This document shows positions 9,600-18,360 of a stretch of DNA of 64,000 nucleotides, one piece after another; position 1 is the first letter of the stretch; every line of letters starts with the position of its first letter. The position numbers and the translations under genes were made by a program. The notes beneath the pieces are model-generated. The model did no database searches, was not told the DNA's origin, and saw only the letters and a list, made by a program, of their open reading frames with translations. Source of the DNA: Clusia tigrina (lineage: Eukaryota; Arthropoda; Insecta; Diptera; Clusiidae); the NCBI GenBank assembly GCA_920105625.2, contig OV050030.1, positions 97,419,152 to 97,483,151 of the forward strand. The letters are read 5' to 3'.

Positions 9600-10463
9600 T
9601 TACAGTAAGTATCGATCGTTTTGTAAAACTTTGACAAATTGATATGGGCCTTTAAATTTTGGTATGAATTTTCTAGGCACACCAACGTGTGAGTCAAAAT
9701 TAGCTACCATTACATAGTCTCCCTCCAGATATTCAGTCGGTCTTTTTCGCTTCTTGTCAACATAATTTTTATTATAGTTCTGCATGGCTTCTTGTTTTAA
9801 CGCCGCCTCCTTTCGTACTTTATCTAGACCTTTCGTTTCTACGCTTTCGCTAATTTCCACTAGATTTTCTTTCAACATATCTACTTTACCTCTTCTCTGT
9901 TGGACACCGAACAACATCTTACTAGGATACTCATTCAACGTTCTATGTATTGTATTATTAAGAGCATATTCCACTGATTCCACCACTTGGTCCCAATAAA
10001 TATTTCTACTCGGCTCTATAATTTTCGCTATCATCTGCCCTAGGCTTCTGTTGATTCCTTCAACCTGGCCATTGGCCTGTGGTGAGCCTGTAGCTATTTT
10101 GATATGTTGAACACCGTTTCCTTCCAGAAACTCCCTAAACTCACTTGACGTAAAGCTGCTACCCCTATCGGAGATTATACACCTTGGCCGACTATATGAC
10201 CGAAAATAGTCAGATAACGCCTGAACCACCTCTTTCGTGCTTGTGGTCTTAGCTGGATACAGTCTGACAAACTTGCTACATGCATCAACAACAACCAACA
10301 AATATTTTTTCGCTCTCGCCTTATCTATTGGCCCATAATTGTCAATGTGTACTACGTCGAAAGGAACATTTCCTTTGGGAATATTATGCAGGAGACCCTC
10401 TGTCTTGCCATGCTTAGAAGAGTATACAAGACTCTTCAAACAGTTTTGGATATGACCTGCCAC
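9600..10463 (-). CDS. Mdg3-like integrase
   Basis: An open frame of 287 residues. The DDE core is intact by eye: FDVVHIDNYGP (first Asp), IISDRGSSFTSSEF (second Asp) and QANGQVEGINRSL (Glu). A CX2C zinc-binding tail should precede it; C-S and Y substitutions in NCLKSLVYSSK and a frame break upstream suggest the N-terminal zinc domain is damaged. The C-terminal region ends in KFIPKFKGPYQFVKVL, the usual GPY-type module of gypsy integrases. It would insert the cDNA if expressed as part of a complete Pol. Confidence 0.85.
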   Translation of the reverse strand: MAGHIQNCLKSLVYSSKHGKTEGLLHNIPKGNVPFDVVHIDNYGPIDKARAKKYLLVVVDACSKFVRLYPAKTTSTKEVVQALSDYFRSYSRPRCIISDRGSSFTSSEFREFLEGNGVQHIKIATGSPQANGQVEGINRSLGQMIAKIIEPSRNIYWDQVVESVEYALNNTIHRTLNEYPSKMLFGVQQRRGKVDMLKENLVEISESVETKGLDKVRKEAALKQEAMQNYNKNYVDKKRKRPTEYLEGDYVMVANFDSHVGVPRKFIPKFKGPYQFVKVLQNDRYLL

Positions 10464-10510
10464 TTTTTCTTTAATCTTCGGAAACCAGTAACTTTTTGAT
10501 ATTAAATCAA

Positions 10511-11341
10511 CTACTTTGTCCCTACATGGCCCATTTCGTCATGATATTTGTACAAAACGTTTACTTCCATATCTTCGGGCACGCAGAACAAAACACTACC
10601 ATCACTCTTTTTCCTATAGATCACACCATTCCTCATTTCATAAAATGTTTGCTCCGACTTTTGTAACTCTTCTCGTAATTTCTTTAATCTTTCATTTTTT
10701 CCTTGGCATATAATTAGGTTCTCCTCAAAAGTATTAGCTTCTAACACCATGTTGTTTGTACATCTACTCAACAACTCGACATGTTGCATTCTAATTCCCG
10801 CTCTATGTTCAAGTACATAATCAAAATTTTGTAATTCTAATGCCCATCGAGCAATTCTGGGATTTAATTCCTTCTTATTTAATGTCAATGCGAGCGAATT
10901 ACAGTCAGTTACGATTTTAAATGGTTTTCCGTGTAGATAAACCCGGAACCTCTTCAAAGCACTGACTATTGCAAGAGCTTCTAATTCGAAACTGTGATAT
11001 TTTGATTCAACTTCAGTAGTACGTTTGGAGAAGTAAAAAAAAGGATGCATTTTCCCGTAACTTTTCTTTTGTAACAAAATAGCTCCTAGTCCTATTGAGC
11101 TTGCATCGCAATGTAACTCTGTGTGATCTTTTGGATCATACAATGCAAGTATTGGTGCATTTAACAATTTTGACTTTAAAAGCTCGAAACACTCTAATTC
11201 TACTGCACCAAATGAAAATTTTTTCTTCTTCCTTGTTAAATCAAACAACGGTTTTGCTAAAACAGAAAAATCCTTGACAAACCTCCTGAAATAGGAACAC
11301 AAACCTATGAAACTTTGTACTGCAGTGACATTATGTGGCAC
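10511..11341 (-). CDS. Mdg3-like RT thumb and RNase H
   Basis: An open frame of 276 residues. It starts in the RT thumb (VQSFIGLCSYFRRFVKDFS) and continues through RNase H: LHCDASSIGLGAIL (first Asp), SFELEALAIVSALKRFRVYL (Glu) and FKIVTDCNSLAL (second Asp). The linker to integrase has the zinc-finger histidines (YKYHDEMGHVGTK). It is separated from the RT palm at 11429-11857 by a short broken stretch with a stop near 11430. Confidence 0.85.
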   Translation of the reverse strand: MPHNVTAVQSFIGLCSYFRRFVKDFSVLAKPLFDLTRKKKKFSFGAVELECFELLKSKLLNAPILALYDPKDHTELHCDASSIGLGAILLQKKSYGKMHPFFYFSKRTTEVESKYHSFELEALAIVSALKRFRVYLHGKPFKIVTDCNSLALTLNKKELNPRIARWALELQNFDYVLEHRAGIRMQHVELLSRCTNNMVLEANTFEENLIICQGKNERLKKLREELQKSEQTFYEMRNGVIYRKKSDGSVLFCVPEDMEVNVLYKYHDEMGHVGTK

Positions 11342-11428
11342 TGGACAATTTTTTACAGCTGTTAAACCCTTGTCATCTGCTCTTATCCCTTTCCCATCAA
11401 TAACATAGCCTAAATAATTTACACTGTT

Positions 11429-11857
11429 TTATAGAAACTCGCATTTGTCAATTCTTAGTTCAAGTTTATTTTTAACGATTTTTTGAAAGACCCTTTCCAA
11501 AATTTGAAAGTGCTCCTCCACATCTTCTGTTGCAACCATTATATCGTCCAAGTACACAATCACCTCCCCATCTTTTATCATATTCGCAAAAATTGTATGT
11601 ATAAACCTCTGAAATATCGACGGGGCATTTTTAAGCCCAAAGGGCATTCTCGTAAACTCATACTGTCCCAAAGGAGTCACAAAAGATGTGTACTTTTGTG
11701 AGTCTGGATGCACATGGACGTGAAAAAATGCGTTTTTTAAATCATGTTTTGTGAATACCTTTTTGTTTGCCAGTCGGTCTAGTAAATCGTCAATCAAGGG
11801 AATCGGGTAGCTGTCTTTTGCTGTCACTTTATTTAACTTTCGAAAATCGACGCACAT
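11429..11857 (-). CDS. Mdg3-like RT fingers and palm
   Basis: 142 open residues covering the core of reverse transcriptase: MCVDFRKLNKVTAKDSYPIP, FTKHDLKNAFFHVHV (first Asp), FVTPLGQYEFTRMPFGLKNAP and VIVYLDDIMVAT (YLDD active site). A run of 13 T at 11871-11883 lies exactly where the frame is lost upstream, so a homopolymer expansion is the likely cause of the break. Confidence 0.85.
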   Translation of the reverse strand: MCVDFRKLNKVTAKDSYPIPLIDDLLDRLANKKVFTKHDLKNAFFHVHVHPDSQKYTSFVTPLGQYEFTRMPFGLKNAPSIFQRFIHTIFANMIKDGEVIVYLDDIMVATEDVEEHFQILERVFQKIVKNKLELRIDKCEFL

Positions 11858-11953
11858 TCTAAGATCCCCTGTTTTTTTTTTTTACTAATACGATTGGTGA
11901 CACGTACTCCAACTCGCTTGCTCTGACATACCCCTTTCTTAAATATTCATCTA

Positions 11954-12347
11954 TTAAATTTTGTAATTTTTCTTTTTCCGCATACGATAATCGTCTAGGT
12001 GGACAGTGAAAAGGTTTTTGTCATTGAGTGTCAACTTTATTTCACTTTTGCACTCTGGTACACAAGGCCTGATGGCTCTAAAATAACAATTTTCAAACAT
12101 TTCTTCAAACCTAACTCTATTATCGTAGCTAACCTCACCTATTTTCAAATTCAATTCTGGAGTATCATCCAATTCAATCACCATGAGCGGATTTTCGAAA
12201 ACTTCTTCACAACCGTTTGCATTTTCCTGGCACTTTTCAATACATTTTTCTCCCGTTTCATTCTTACCTTTACAAACTATTTTTTCGGCTTTGTGTACTT
12301 CTCTACTGATACCTAGCTCACCTACACCCCGACTCCTCTCGACACTT
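11954..12347 (-). pseudogene. Mdg3-like protease and protease-RT linker, damaged
   Basis: The gag frame runs into CLIDT, the start of the aspartic protease signature, but the expected glycine is lost and the frame ends shortly after. A separate open stretch (11954-12184) holds the linker before RT (LDDTPELNLKIGEV and SEIKLTLNDKN). No complete protease can be read here. Confidence 0.65.
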
Positions 12348-13592
12348 TCACAATCCGTTTTCTCTAGTGTCTATGAGGCATTCTAGAAAAAATTTACTTC
12401 TAATATTTTTTCTTAAAATAAATTTTAATATTCTTACGTATTCATCTTCGAACAGCAATTGTACAGATTTTTCCCTCTCCGGACACTTAGCAACACGATG
12501 ATCCTTACTACCGCACCCATAGCACGCATCTATTTCTCGTTTCGGTTTACGATAGTCCGCGACAATATGTCCTTGTATATTGCAGTTGAAGCATTTCAAA
12601 ACACGGGCCTTTTGCTCGAGTGGACGTGCAGAAATCTCAATTTTAGAAAAAGCTCGAAGCAGTTGAGCTTTCGTTGTGTAACACTGCATGTGGGCCTGTG
12701 TACGCAGGCGATAGTCATTTATGCCTTCAATAGCATACTCCACCAGTTCTCCTTCGTCTAATTGGATTTGATCTGCCAGTATGATTTTCTCATGAAAATA
12801 TTTTGCGAAGTCCTCGCCAGCTTTCCACTTTCTGGCCTCAAACTGACGACGTAAGACCACTCGGCTTTCTTTATTTCCGAACACATCGTTCATCTGGACT
12901 AACAGACTGGTTACCTCCTCAGTTAAAAAATCCGCTTTGTTATACAGCCAAGCTTGTGCTTTTCCTTTTAACTTGCTCAGAAACAATACTCGCAGCTCTT
13001 CTTCACCAACATCGTACGCTGCAGCAATGCTTTTCAACTGCGCTGCCCACACGGTTATATTTTGTTCGCCGTTGTAATCTGGTACCAAGTTTTTTATAAT
13101 TTCAACTGAAATTTTCGGCTTCGACGCTTCACATGGCTTCTCGTTCATACTTAGCTGTTGCTGCAAATCTGCCTTCTCTCTTACCAACAATTCTTTTTCG
13201 CGGCGCAGCAAATCAACTTCGCGTTTTAAAAAGTCGAACTTCATTTCGACGTTGTTTGCCACATTCCCTTGACATGGGTTTGTAGCGTGATCAGAAGCTT
13301 CCTCTGCTCCCTCCTCGCCATCACAGCTCGACTGTTCGGCCTGTGCTGTACCAACGACAACGCCGTCTTGTGAAGTTGGCACATTTTCTTCAACAGCGAT
13401 ACTACACTCGCTTGCCGGTGGTGGATGCTCGACGCGCTCGTCAGCAGGAACCGCACACATCCGAAGGGCAAGCGCACTTTTGCTACCGCTGGTAGGCCGC
13501 CCAAGTTCACGCAGCCACGTTCGAAGCTGCATCACACTATACTTAGTGAACCTCTCCATTTCTACACTAACTTCTCCTTCTAGAGTACTCAT
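12348..13592 (-). CDS. gag: Mdg3-like Gag with N-terminal SAP-like domain
   Basis: 414 residues from ATG at 13590-13592. Residues 10-45 (YSVMQLRTWLRELGRPTSGS) look like a SAP helix-extended-helix DNA-binding motif. Residues 115-150 are a charged coiled coil (LKREVDLLRREKELLVREK). The capsid-like region (about 170-320) contains KGKAQAWLYN and RRQFEARKWKAGEDFAKYF. Two CCHC knuckles follow: CFNCNIQGHIVAD (its last Cys changed) and CYGCGSKDHRVAKC. It packages RNA and builds the particle. The frame is fully open, unlike most Gag copies in the window. Confidence 0.88.
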   Translation of the reverse strand: MSTLEGEVSVEMERFTKYSVMQLRTWLRELGRPTSGSKSALALRMCAVPADERVEHPPPASECSIAVEENVPTSQDGVVVGTAQAEQSSCDGEEGAEEASDHATNPCQGNVANNVEMKFDFLKREVDLLRREKELLVREKADLQQQLSMNEKPCEASKPKISVEIIKNLVPDYNGEQNITVWAAQLKSIAAAYDVGEEELRVLFLSKLKGKAQAWLYNKADFLTEEVTSLLVQMNDVFGNKESRVVLRRQFEARKWKAGEDFAKYFHEKIILADQIQLDEGELVEYAIEGINDYRLRTQAHMQCYTTKAQLLRAFSKIEISARPLEQKARVLKCFNCNIQGHIVADYRKPKREIDACYGCGSKDHRVAKCPEREKSVQLLFEDEYVRILKFILRKNIRSKFFLECLIDTRENGL

Positions 13593-13660
13593 TTTGACAA
13601 TTTAAATTTGCGGACGTTATAGAAAAATAAAAAAAATTTATATTTTCTTTTTTATTCGTT

Positions 13661-13673
13661 ATCCCACTTCTGA
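13661..13673 (-). promoter_or_regulatory. Possible primer-binding site, tRNA-Leu type
   Basis: On the minus strand TCAGAAGTGGGAT lies just after the 5' LTR and would pair with the region near the 3' end of a tRNA-Leu. The usual leading TGG is missing or altered, so the primer is uncertain. Confidence 0.4.
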
Positions 13674-13675
13674 AT

Positions 13676-13957
13676 TTTAGCAGCCGGAAATAATCTACGC
13701 ACGTCTGCTCTGTTTCACGATCAACTCAAAACTGATCTTTATTTTATTGCTTATACATACACTATTCTCCGCGCCGCGGCCAAAGGTACCGCATTCCACG
13801 CCACGCTTATATACTATGCTTGTACTTATTGCTAATTGCTTACACACTATACATATATACACTTATTGCTCTATACTTATGATCTATTGATATACATACA
13901 CGCTTATTGCTACACTTATTTACTACATATTCTTAACACTTAACTAATCCTATTACA
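13676..13957 (-). repeat. 5' LTR of Mdg3-like element
   Basis: 282 bp shared with 9061-9455. It begins TGTAATAGGATTAG in element orientation and ends CCGGCTGCTAAA. A GC-rich insert (about 13776-13802) is absent from the 3' LTR. The TAAG duplicate follows at 13958-13961. Confidence 0.85.
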
Positions 13958-14636
13958 TAAGTTTCTGCGCCTTTTTGACGTCAAATTGTATGATGTCCAT
14001 ACCTCGAGCTGCTGTAATAGCCAGTACTGTTCTAACAGAATCATACTTGTCAACAGGAGCGTAGATTTCACCTTAGTCGATCCATTGGGTTTGAGAGCAT
14101 CCAACCGTGCTTTGAATCTGTCGATATCGCCATTGGACATAAAGTTCTTTTTGAGAATCCAACTGTTGGTAATAAAAAGCATGCCGCTCGTTCGTTGAAC
14201 CAAAATCCCCGTATTCTTCCTTTGAAGAGATTGTATTTCATCATTAATCGCCTCAATCCATTTGGCACAGTCTTCACTTGACATTGTCTCCTCTAGAGTT
14301 GATGGCTCTATGCACGCTACACACAATTTAGCTACAGCTTCTTCAGCAGCTTTTGTGTTATTTGCTCGCTCCATAATTCATAAGGACTACGTGACGATTG
14401 CATTTTAGCCTCTTATCATGATTTCTCTATTTTATAGATGATTGGTGATTGAACGTTCTCAGCTTTTTGATCGCTGCTTTGCTTGAATTCGTAGAACTCA
14501 TTGACTGCAATATATTTTCGTTGAATTTTACGTCACATCGGATGAGCACTTGTTTATTAATTGGATCAATAACTCTGTATGCTTTGGTTCCTCGTTATAG
14601 CCAACTAAAATGCCATGAACTGCATTTTTATCCCAC
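13958..14636 (-). pseudogene. Copia RT N-terminal part and linker
   Basis: The minus strand carries the copia RT entry motif (SEDCAKWIEAINDEIQSL, NGDIDRFKARLDA), open at 13940-14374. The last residues on the ORF run past the TAAG duplicate into the inserted LTR. Between RT and integrase (14375-14636) is a charged linker with several stops. The same region is at 55560-56220. It is dead because of the Mdg3-like insertion and frame breaks. Confidence 0.85.
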
Positions 14637-15309
14637 TTAGTACGCTGCTCTTTGGGAATATGGATGCATGCATCGCTTCACGAACATGTGCCACAGATGG
14701 CTTTTTATCAAATCATTTTTCGTACGGAGTACGCTCGTAAATAACATTGGAAGCCGTTCTATTTTGCCAACTGCTGTGTGCGTTGCATCAGACCAGAAGT
14801 ATAATAGTAAGTGCCTGTTATGAAGCATTGCTTTTGCACTTTGCAGCACGGTTCTATTTTGCCGCTCTATATAATCCATTTTGTTCAGGAGCCCTTGGTG
14901 TCGTTACTTCGTGCTTTATGTTGTTTTTCAAAAGCAGACCATTTACTTTCTCATTGCAAAACTCAAGGCCACCATCAGACCATATGAGCTTTATTTTATG
15001 TCCGTCTGCTTGTACATCGGCCAAAATCTGCATCAACTTGCTTAAAACATCTGTTTTTTTCTTTACATATATACAAAAGAATATCGCGAATAATCATCCT
15101 TTAAGGATCCATTTGAAACGTCTCGCCTGTTTTCTTCGCTTGTTTAGCGCCAGAATTTGGAAAAGGGTTTCTATGCTGCTTACCGTAGACGCAGCCTTTA
15201 CAAAATTGTCGCCCTTTTGATACATTCAAGCCACTCATGCTATAACATTACAGACTCTGTTGTCAACATGTTCACTGATGACGTCGATACTAACGACTCT
15301 ATTTCGGCT
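14637..15309 (-). pseudogene. Copia integrase and GAG-pre-integrase remnant
   Basis: Reading down the minus strand from 15309: a short ESVML-stop-HEW word marks a broken WHxRLGH motif. CKGCVYGKQHRNPFPNS (about 15120-15180) is the zinc-binding cysteine pair of the integrase head. KLIWSDGGLEFCNEKV (second Asp) and TPRAPEQNG (before the catalytic Glu) follow, then a frameshift into ERQNRTVLQSAKAML. Single-base errors abound. Confidence 0.85.
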
Positions 15310-15583
15310 GGGGTAAAACTCAGCGGGTTCCAGGGGTCGTATACAGAAATTAATGTTAGAAAGCGGGCGTGTACTTATATGTGGTATACTTTATTTAATT
15401 CATTTACTTAGTTACAATTGTTTATAATTTAATTACTAATTTAATTTACACTAATTTATTAGTTTGGCTAAATTATTTAGAATTAAATGATTTTACTCTG
15501 CTAATTTAATTAACTTAAATATTTGGACTTGCTAATCGCTTGGGGCCTCGTCTGTGTGGTCGCGGTTGGCAGTGCTAGTCTCC

Positions 15584-15697
15584 GCGAGAATCGGTAGAAC
15601 CATAAGCTCGTGGGGCGGTCTTAGCGTTAGTATAAGTCACCACGAGAATCGGTAGAACCATAAACTCGTGGGGCGGTCTTAGCGTTGGTATAAGTCT
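15584..15697. repeat. Two direct 55-bp repeats in the LTR-like insertion
   Basis: Units at 15584-15638 and 15643-15697 share CGAGAATCGGTAGAACCATA and continue to TATAAGTC with two base changes. Period 59 bp. Confidence 0.9.
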
Positions 15698-15971
15698 AGT
15701 CTTGTGTAAAGAGTATACTTTACCTTGGTGCTGAAGTCTTGCTGCGGTGTGTCTTGCCTGACTGCTGCTGGATCGGAGAGTGCCTCACTGTCCGGTTCGC
15801 TTCGCTTATATAGCGAAAGCTTGCCATGGGATCAGTGCTTGTTGTTATTGTGGTCCAGTTGTCCTTAGGCCACTTTCAACTTCTGCTGGTTAACCACCTT
15901 GTTGTAATACCTCTAGCTGTCCAGCAGAGTTGTTGCTTGCAGTAGTGTGGCCTGATCGCTGCTGTTTTTTT

Positions 15972-16555
15972 TGTGTTGTTGTTGTTGTAGAAACATTTCT
16001 TCGTACTCTGCCTGTTTACAGCTTCCCGTTTGCGATCGGTTCGCGTATGTGTTATGCGCTCTCGTTGTCATCCGTGCTCCGCCTTCGGTCGCTGTAGTGT
16101 TGTTGTTGTTGCAGAGATTGGTTTGCACTCTGCCTGCTTACTGATTTGCGTGTGCGATCGGTTAGCGTGTGTGTGGTGCTCTTTCGTGTTTCTCTTTGTT
16201 ACGCCTTCGATCTTGTGTTGTTGTTGCAATAAATATTTATTTGTATTCCGCCTGTTTACTGCTTTGCGCTTGCGATCGATTGACGTGTTTCTGTTTCTCC
16301 ATGTTCCGCCTTCGGTCGCTGTACTGTTGTTGTTGTTGTTGTTATAAATATTTATTTATACTCCGCCTGTTTACTGCCTTGCGCTTGCGATTGGTTGGCG
16401 TGTTTCTGTTTCTCCGTGTTGCGCCTTCGGTCGCTGTACTGTTGTTGTTGTTGTTGTTGTTATAAATATTTATTTGTACTCCGCCTGCTGAATGTGTTGT
16501 GTGTGGTTCTCTCTCGTTTTTCTCCGTGTTCCGCCTTTGGTCGCTGTAGTCTTCA
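15972..16555. repeat. Minisatellite of five 110-125-bp units with GTT runs
   Basis: Units start near 15972, 16097, 16215, 16324 and 16439. Each has a (GTT)n run, an ATAAATATTTATTT-like or equivalent segment, CTCCGCCTG, GCTTGCGATCG and CGCCTTCGGTCGCTGTA. The (GTT)n run grows from unit to unit towards the right. The last three units are the most alike. Confidence 0.88.
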
Positions 16556-16741
16556 GTATAACACTTTACGTTTCTGAGATCATTAAATCCTTTACGCTTA
16601 TTGGTCAGATCGTCTGTGCGTAAATGTTTTGTTGTTGCATTTAGCGTGGGAGGTGGTTACTTTTTGTTAGGCTGTGGGATGTTGCATGCTGGGTATGAGT
16701 TCTGTGTGCGGAAAATACTTGTAATATTTTCCGTCCTCACA

Positions 16742-17110
16742 ACAATCATGCGGTACAATAGGTTTTCACTTTTACCTTCATCTATAACGTCATTGCATTT
16801 TATGAAATAAACATACACACTACCTTTCTCAAATATGATTCTTGCGCCTTTTTCAGCTGTTATTGAAATTGAAATGAAATTTTTATTGAGTTCTGGCGCC
16901 AGCAATACATTTTTTATAACAAAAATATCATTTTACTTGCCTTGACTTTTAATGTCTTTTTTGCCTTGTACTTTTAAACGCCGACCGTCGCTGACATTAC
17001 GTATTCATTTTTATTTAATTCTGTTTTAAAATTCTTAAACAGCTCCCTCTGGATCGACATATGAGCAGTGGCACCTGAATCTGCTTAAAAAATATTGTCG
17101 TGCTTAATAA
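16742..17110 (-). pseudogene. Copia protease and start of GAG-pre-integrase
   Basis: The minus strand reads ADSGATAHMS at about 17060-17090, the aspartic protease signature of copia elements, with one stop just before it. LAPELNKNFISIS and ARIIFEKGSVYVYF (16800-16905) are typical of the region between protease and integrase. The insertion at 16741 then interrupts the frame. Confidence 0.8.
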
Positions 17111-18090
17111 AATTTGTTGAAGTGTTTACATTGAAGAAATGTGCATTTTTATCAATCTGATCTGTTTGACGTTTATTTTTGCTTTCTACTTTTTGTAGTT
17201 CCAGTGAGTGAGGTTCGCTTCTTCTTTCTTCTCTGTTTTGTTGCTCCCTTTGAGGTTTTCTGCATTCTCTTGCCCAATGTCCCAATTTATGACAATAATT
17301 GCATTTGGTATTTCGATTTTGGTTTCAAATATTATTGTTGCTGTATTTTCCTTTCTTACTGCGTAGAATGCATTCGGAGTAATACTGCAACAACACATAC
17401 TTAACAACTTGTTCGGTCAATCTTTTTATGTTTTGTTGTTCACGTTGCACTGCATACCATGCTGTACGTACATGATCGAATCTAACTGGTATACTGCTTA
17501 AGATTTTGGCAATAATCATTGGTTGCTTTTGGTCCAAATCCATGTCTTTGAGCCTTTGTGCAATCGACATGACATTTGCAACGAAATCGACCACTTGTTC
17601 GTCATCTGCCATTTTTATGCTCATAAACTTCTTAAGCAGAACTTGTGCAGATTGTTAGCTTTTTTCAGCGTGTACTGCTTTAAGCTTTGACCAAATTTCC
17701 GCTGTCATTGAACATTCAGGGAGGTACTTCAGCTGCTCCAGCTCTAATCCTCTCACGATGAATGCCTGCGCTTCTCTATCTGTTTCGTCCCATTGTACGG
17801 CAGTTTGCTGTGTCCTGCTCCGCTGTACCCAGGATATACTCGTATGACTTTAATTTTTTTTCAGCCATGTATATTTCCATTTGACGTCGGCAAAGTTGGA
17901 AATTCTTCCCACCGTAACGATGAATCTGGTACGCTCTTGATTCGCTCATGATTACTTCTATAACGTTTTGAGCCTCAGCCTGAGTTTCGAAGTTTGAAGA
18001 AATACTATCATTTAGATTTTCGATAAAATCCGAAACAATTGCAGAGTCAATCGGAACCGTGTCGTCGCGGATGACAATTTCACTGTTCAT
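17111..18090 (-). pseudogene. gag: Copia gag, right copy
   Basis: It starts with ATG at 18088-18090 and keeps the N-terminal 104 residues (MNSEIVIRDDTVPIDSA onward, with the 101-bp stretch lost in the left copy). A frameshift then leads to the capsid segment at 17325-17624. A CCHC knuckle follows: CHKLGHWAREC preceded by CYN, at about 17250-17300. The rest is a basic, Glu/Lys-rich tail. It is the most complete copia gag here, but not open throughout. Confidence 0.85.
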
Positions 18091-18150
18091 AAAAGAATGT
18101 ACTCAAAATCTATATGCGCACGCAATACGTTGTCATCTGGGCCCATAACT

Positions 18151-18355
18151 TGTTAAGACAATTGAGATTTTATTCAAGATTACAGATATACGATAAAAAG
18201 AAAAACAAGAGTGCTACAACCGAATAATGTGCAAGCCAAAACGGAAAGAAAAACTACTAAACTAACTATAGATATCTTTATGAATCTGGCAGAAAGCAAA
18301 ATATAAAGCTGCCAGATCTATTAAATTTATAGCACAAAAAGTGATCATCTCAACA
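18151..18355 (-). repeat. Copia 5' LTR, right copy
   Basis: It corresponds to 867-1070 with two or three base changes and one indel. The primer site AGTTATGGGCCCAG is at 18137-18150 on the minus strand. Confidence 0.75.
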
Positions 18356-18360
18356 AAATC

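Larger units (their letters stand above)
9061..13957 (-). mobile_element. Ty3/gypsy LTR retrotransposon, Mdg3-like, nested in copia
   Basis: A minus-strand element with both LTRs, gag, a damaged protease region, RT, RNase H and integrase. It is flanked by TAAG at 9057-9060 and 13958-13961, and the interrupted copia sequence rejoins across it, as comparison with 55514-55550 shows. LTR ends read TGTAATAG...GCTGCTAAA in element orientation. Short LTRs, a 4-bp target duplication and a possible tRNA-Leu primer site suggest the Mdg3/micropia lineage, which is an inference. It is recent relative to the copia copy but damaged by frameshifts. Confidence 0.85.
15310..16741 (-). mobile_element. LTR-like insertion inside copia pol
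   Basis: Copia pol sequence stops at about 15309 and resumes at about 16742. In minus orientation the insert begins TGTGAGGACGGAAA and ends GAGTTTTACCCCA (TG...CA ends), as an LTR does. I find no protein domain inside, and no matching target duplication at the flanks, so the edges may be a few bases off. A solo LTR of an unrelated element is the best guess. The long Leu/Cys-rich frames in it are products of GTT repeats, not genes. Confidence 0.55.

Noticed and set aside
15913..16577. Leu/Cys/Phe-rich frames resembling membrane proteins
   Set aside because: They arise from GTT and TGTTGT repeat runs in the minisatellite and have no start context or conserved domain.
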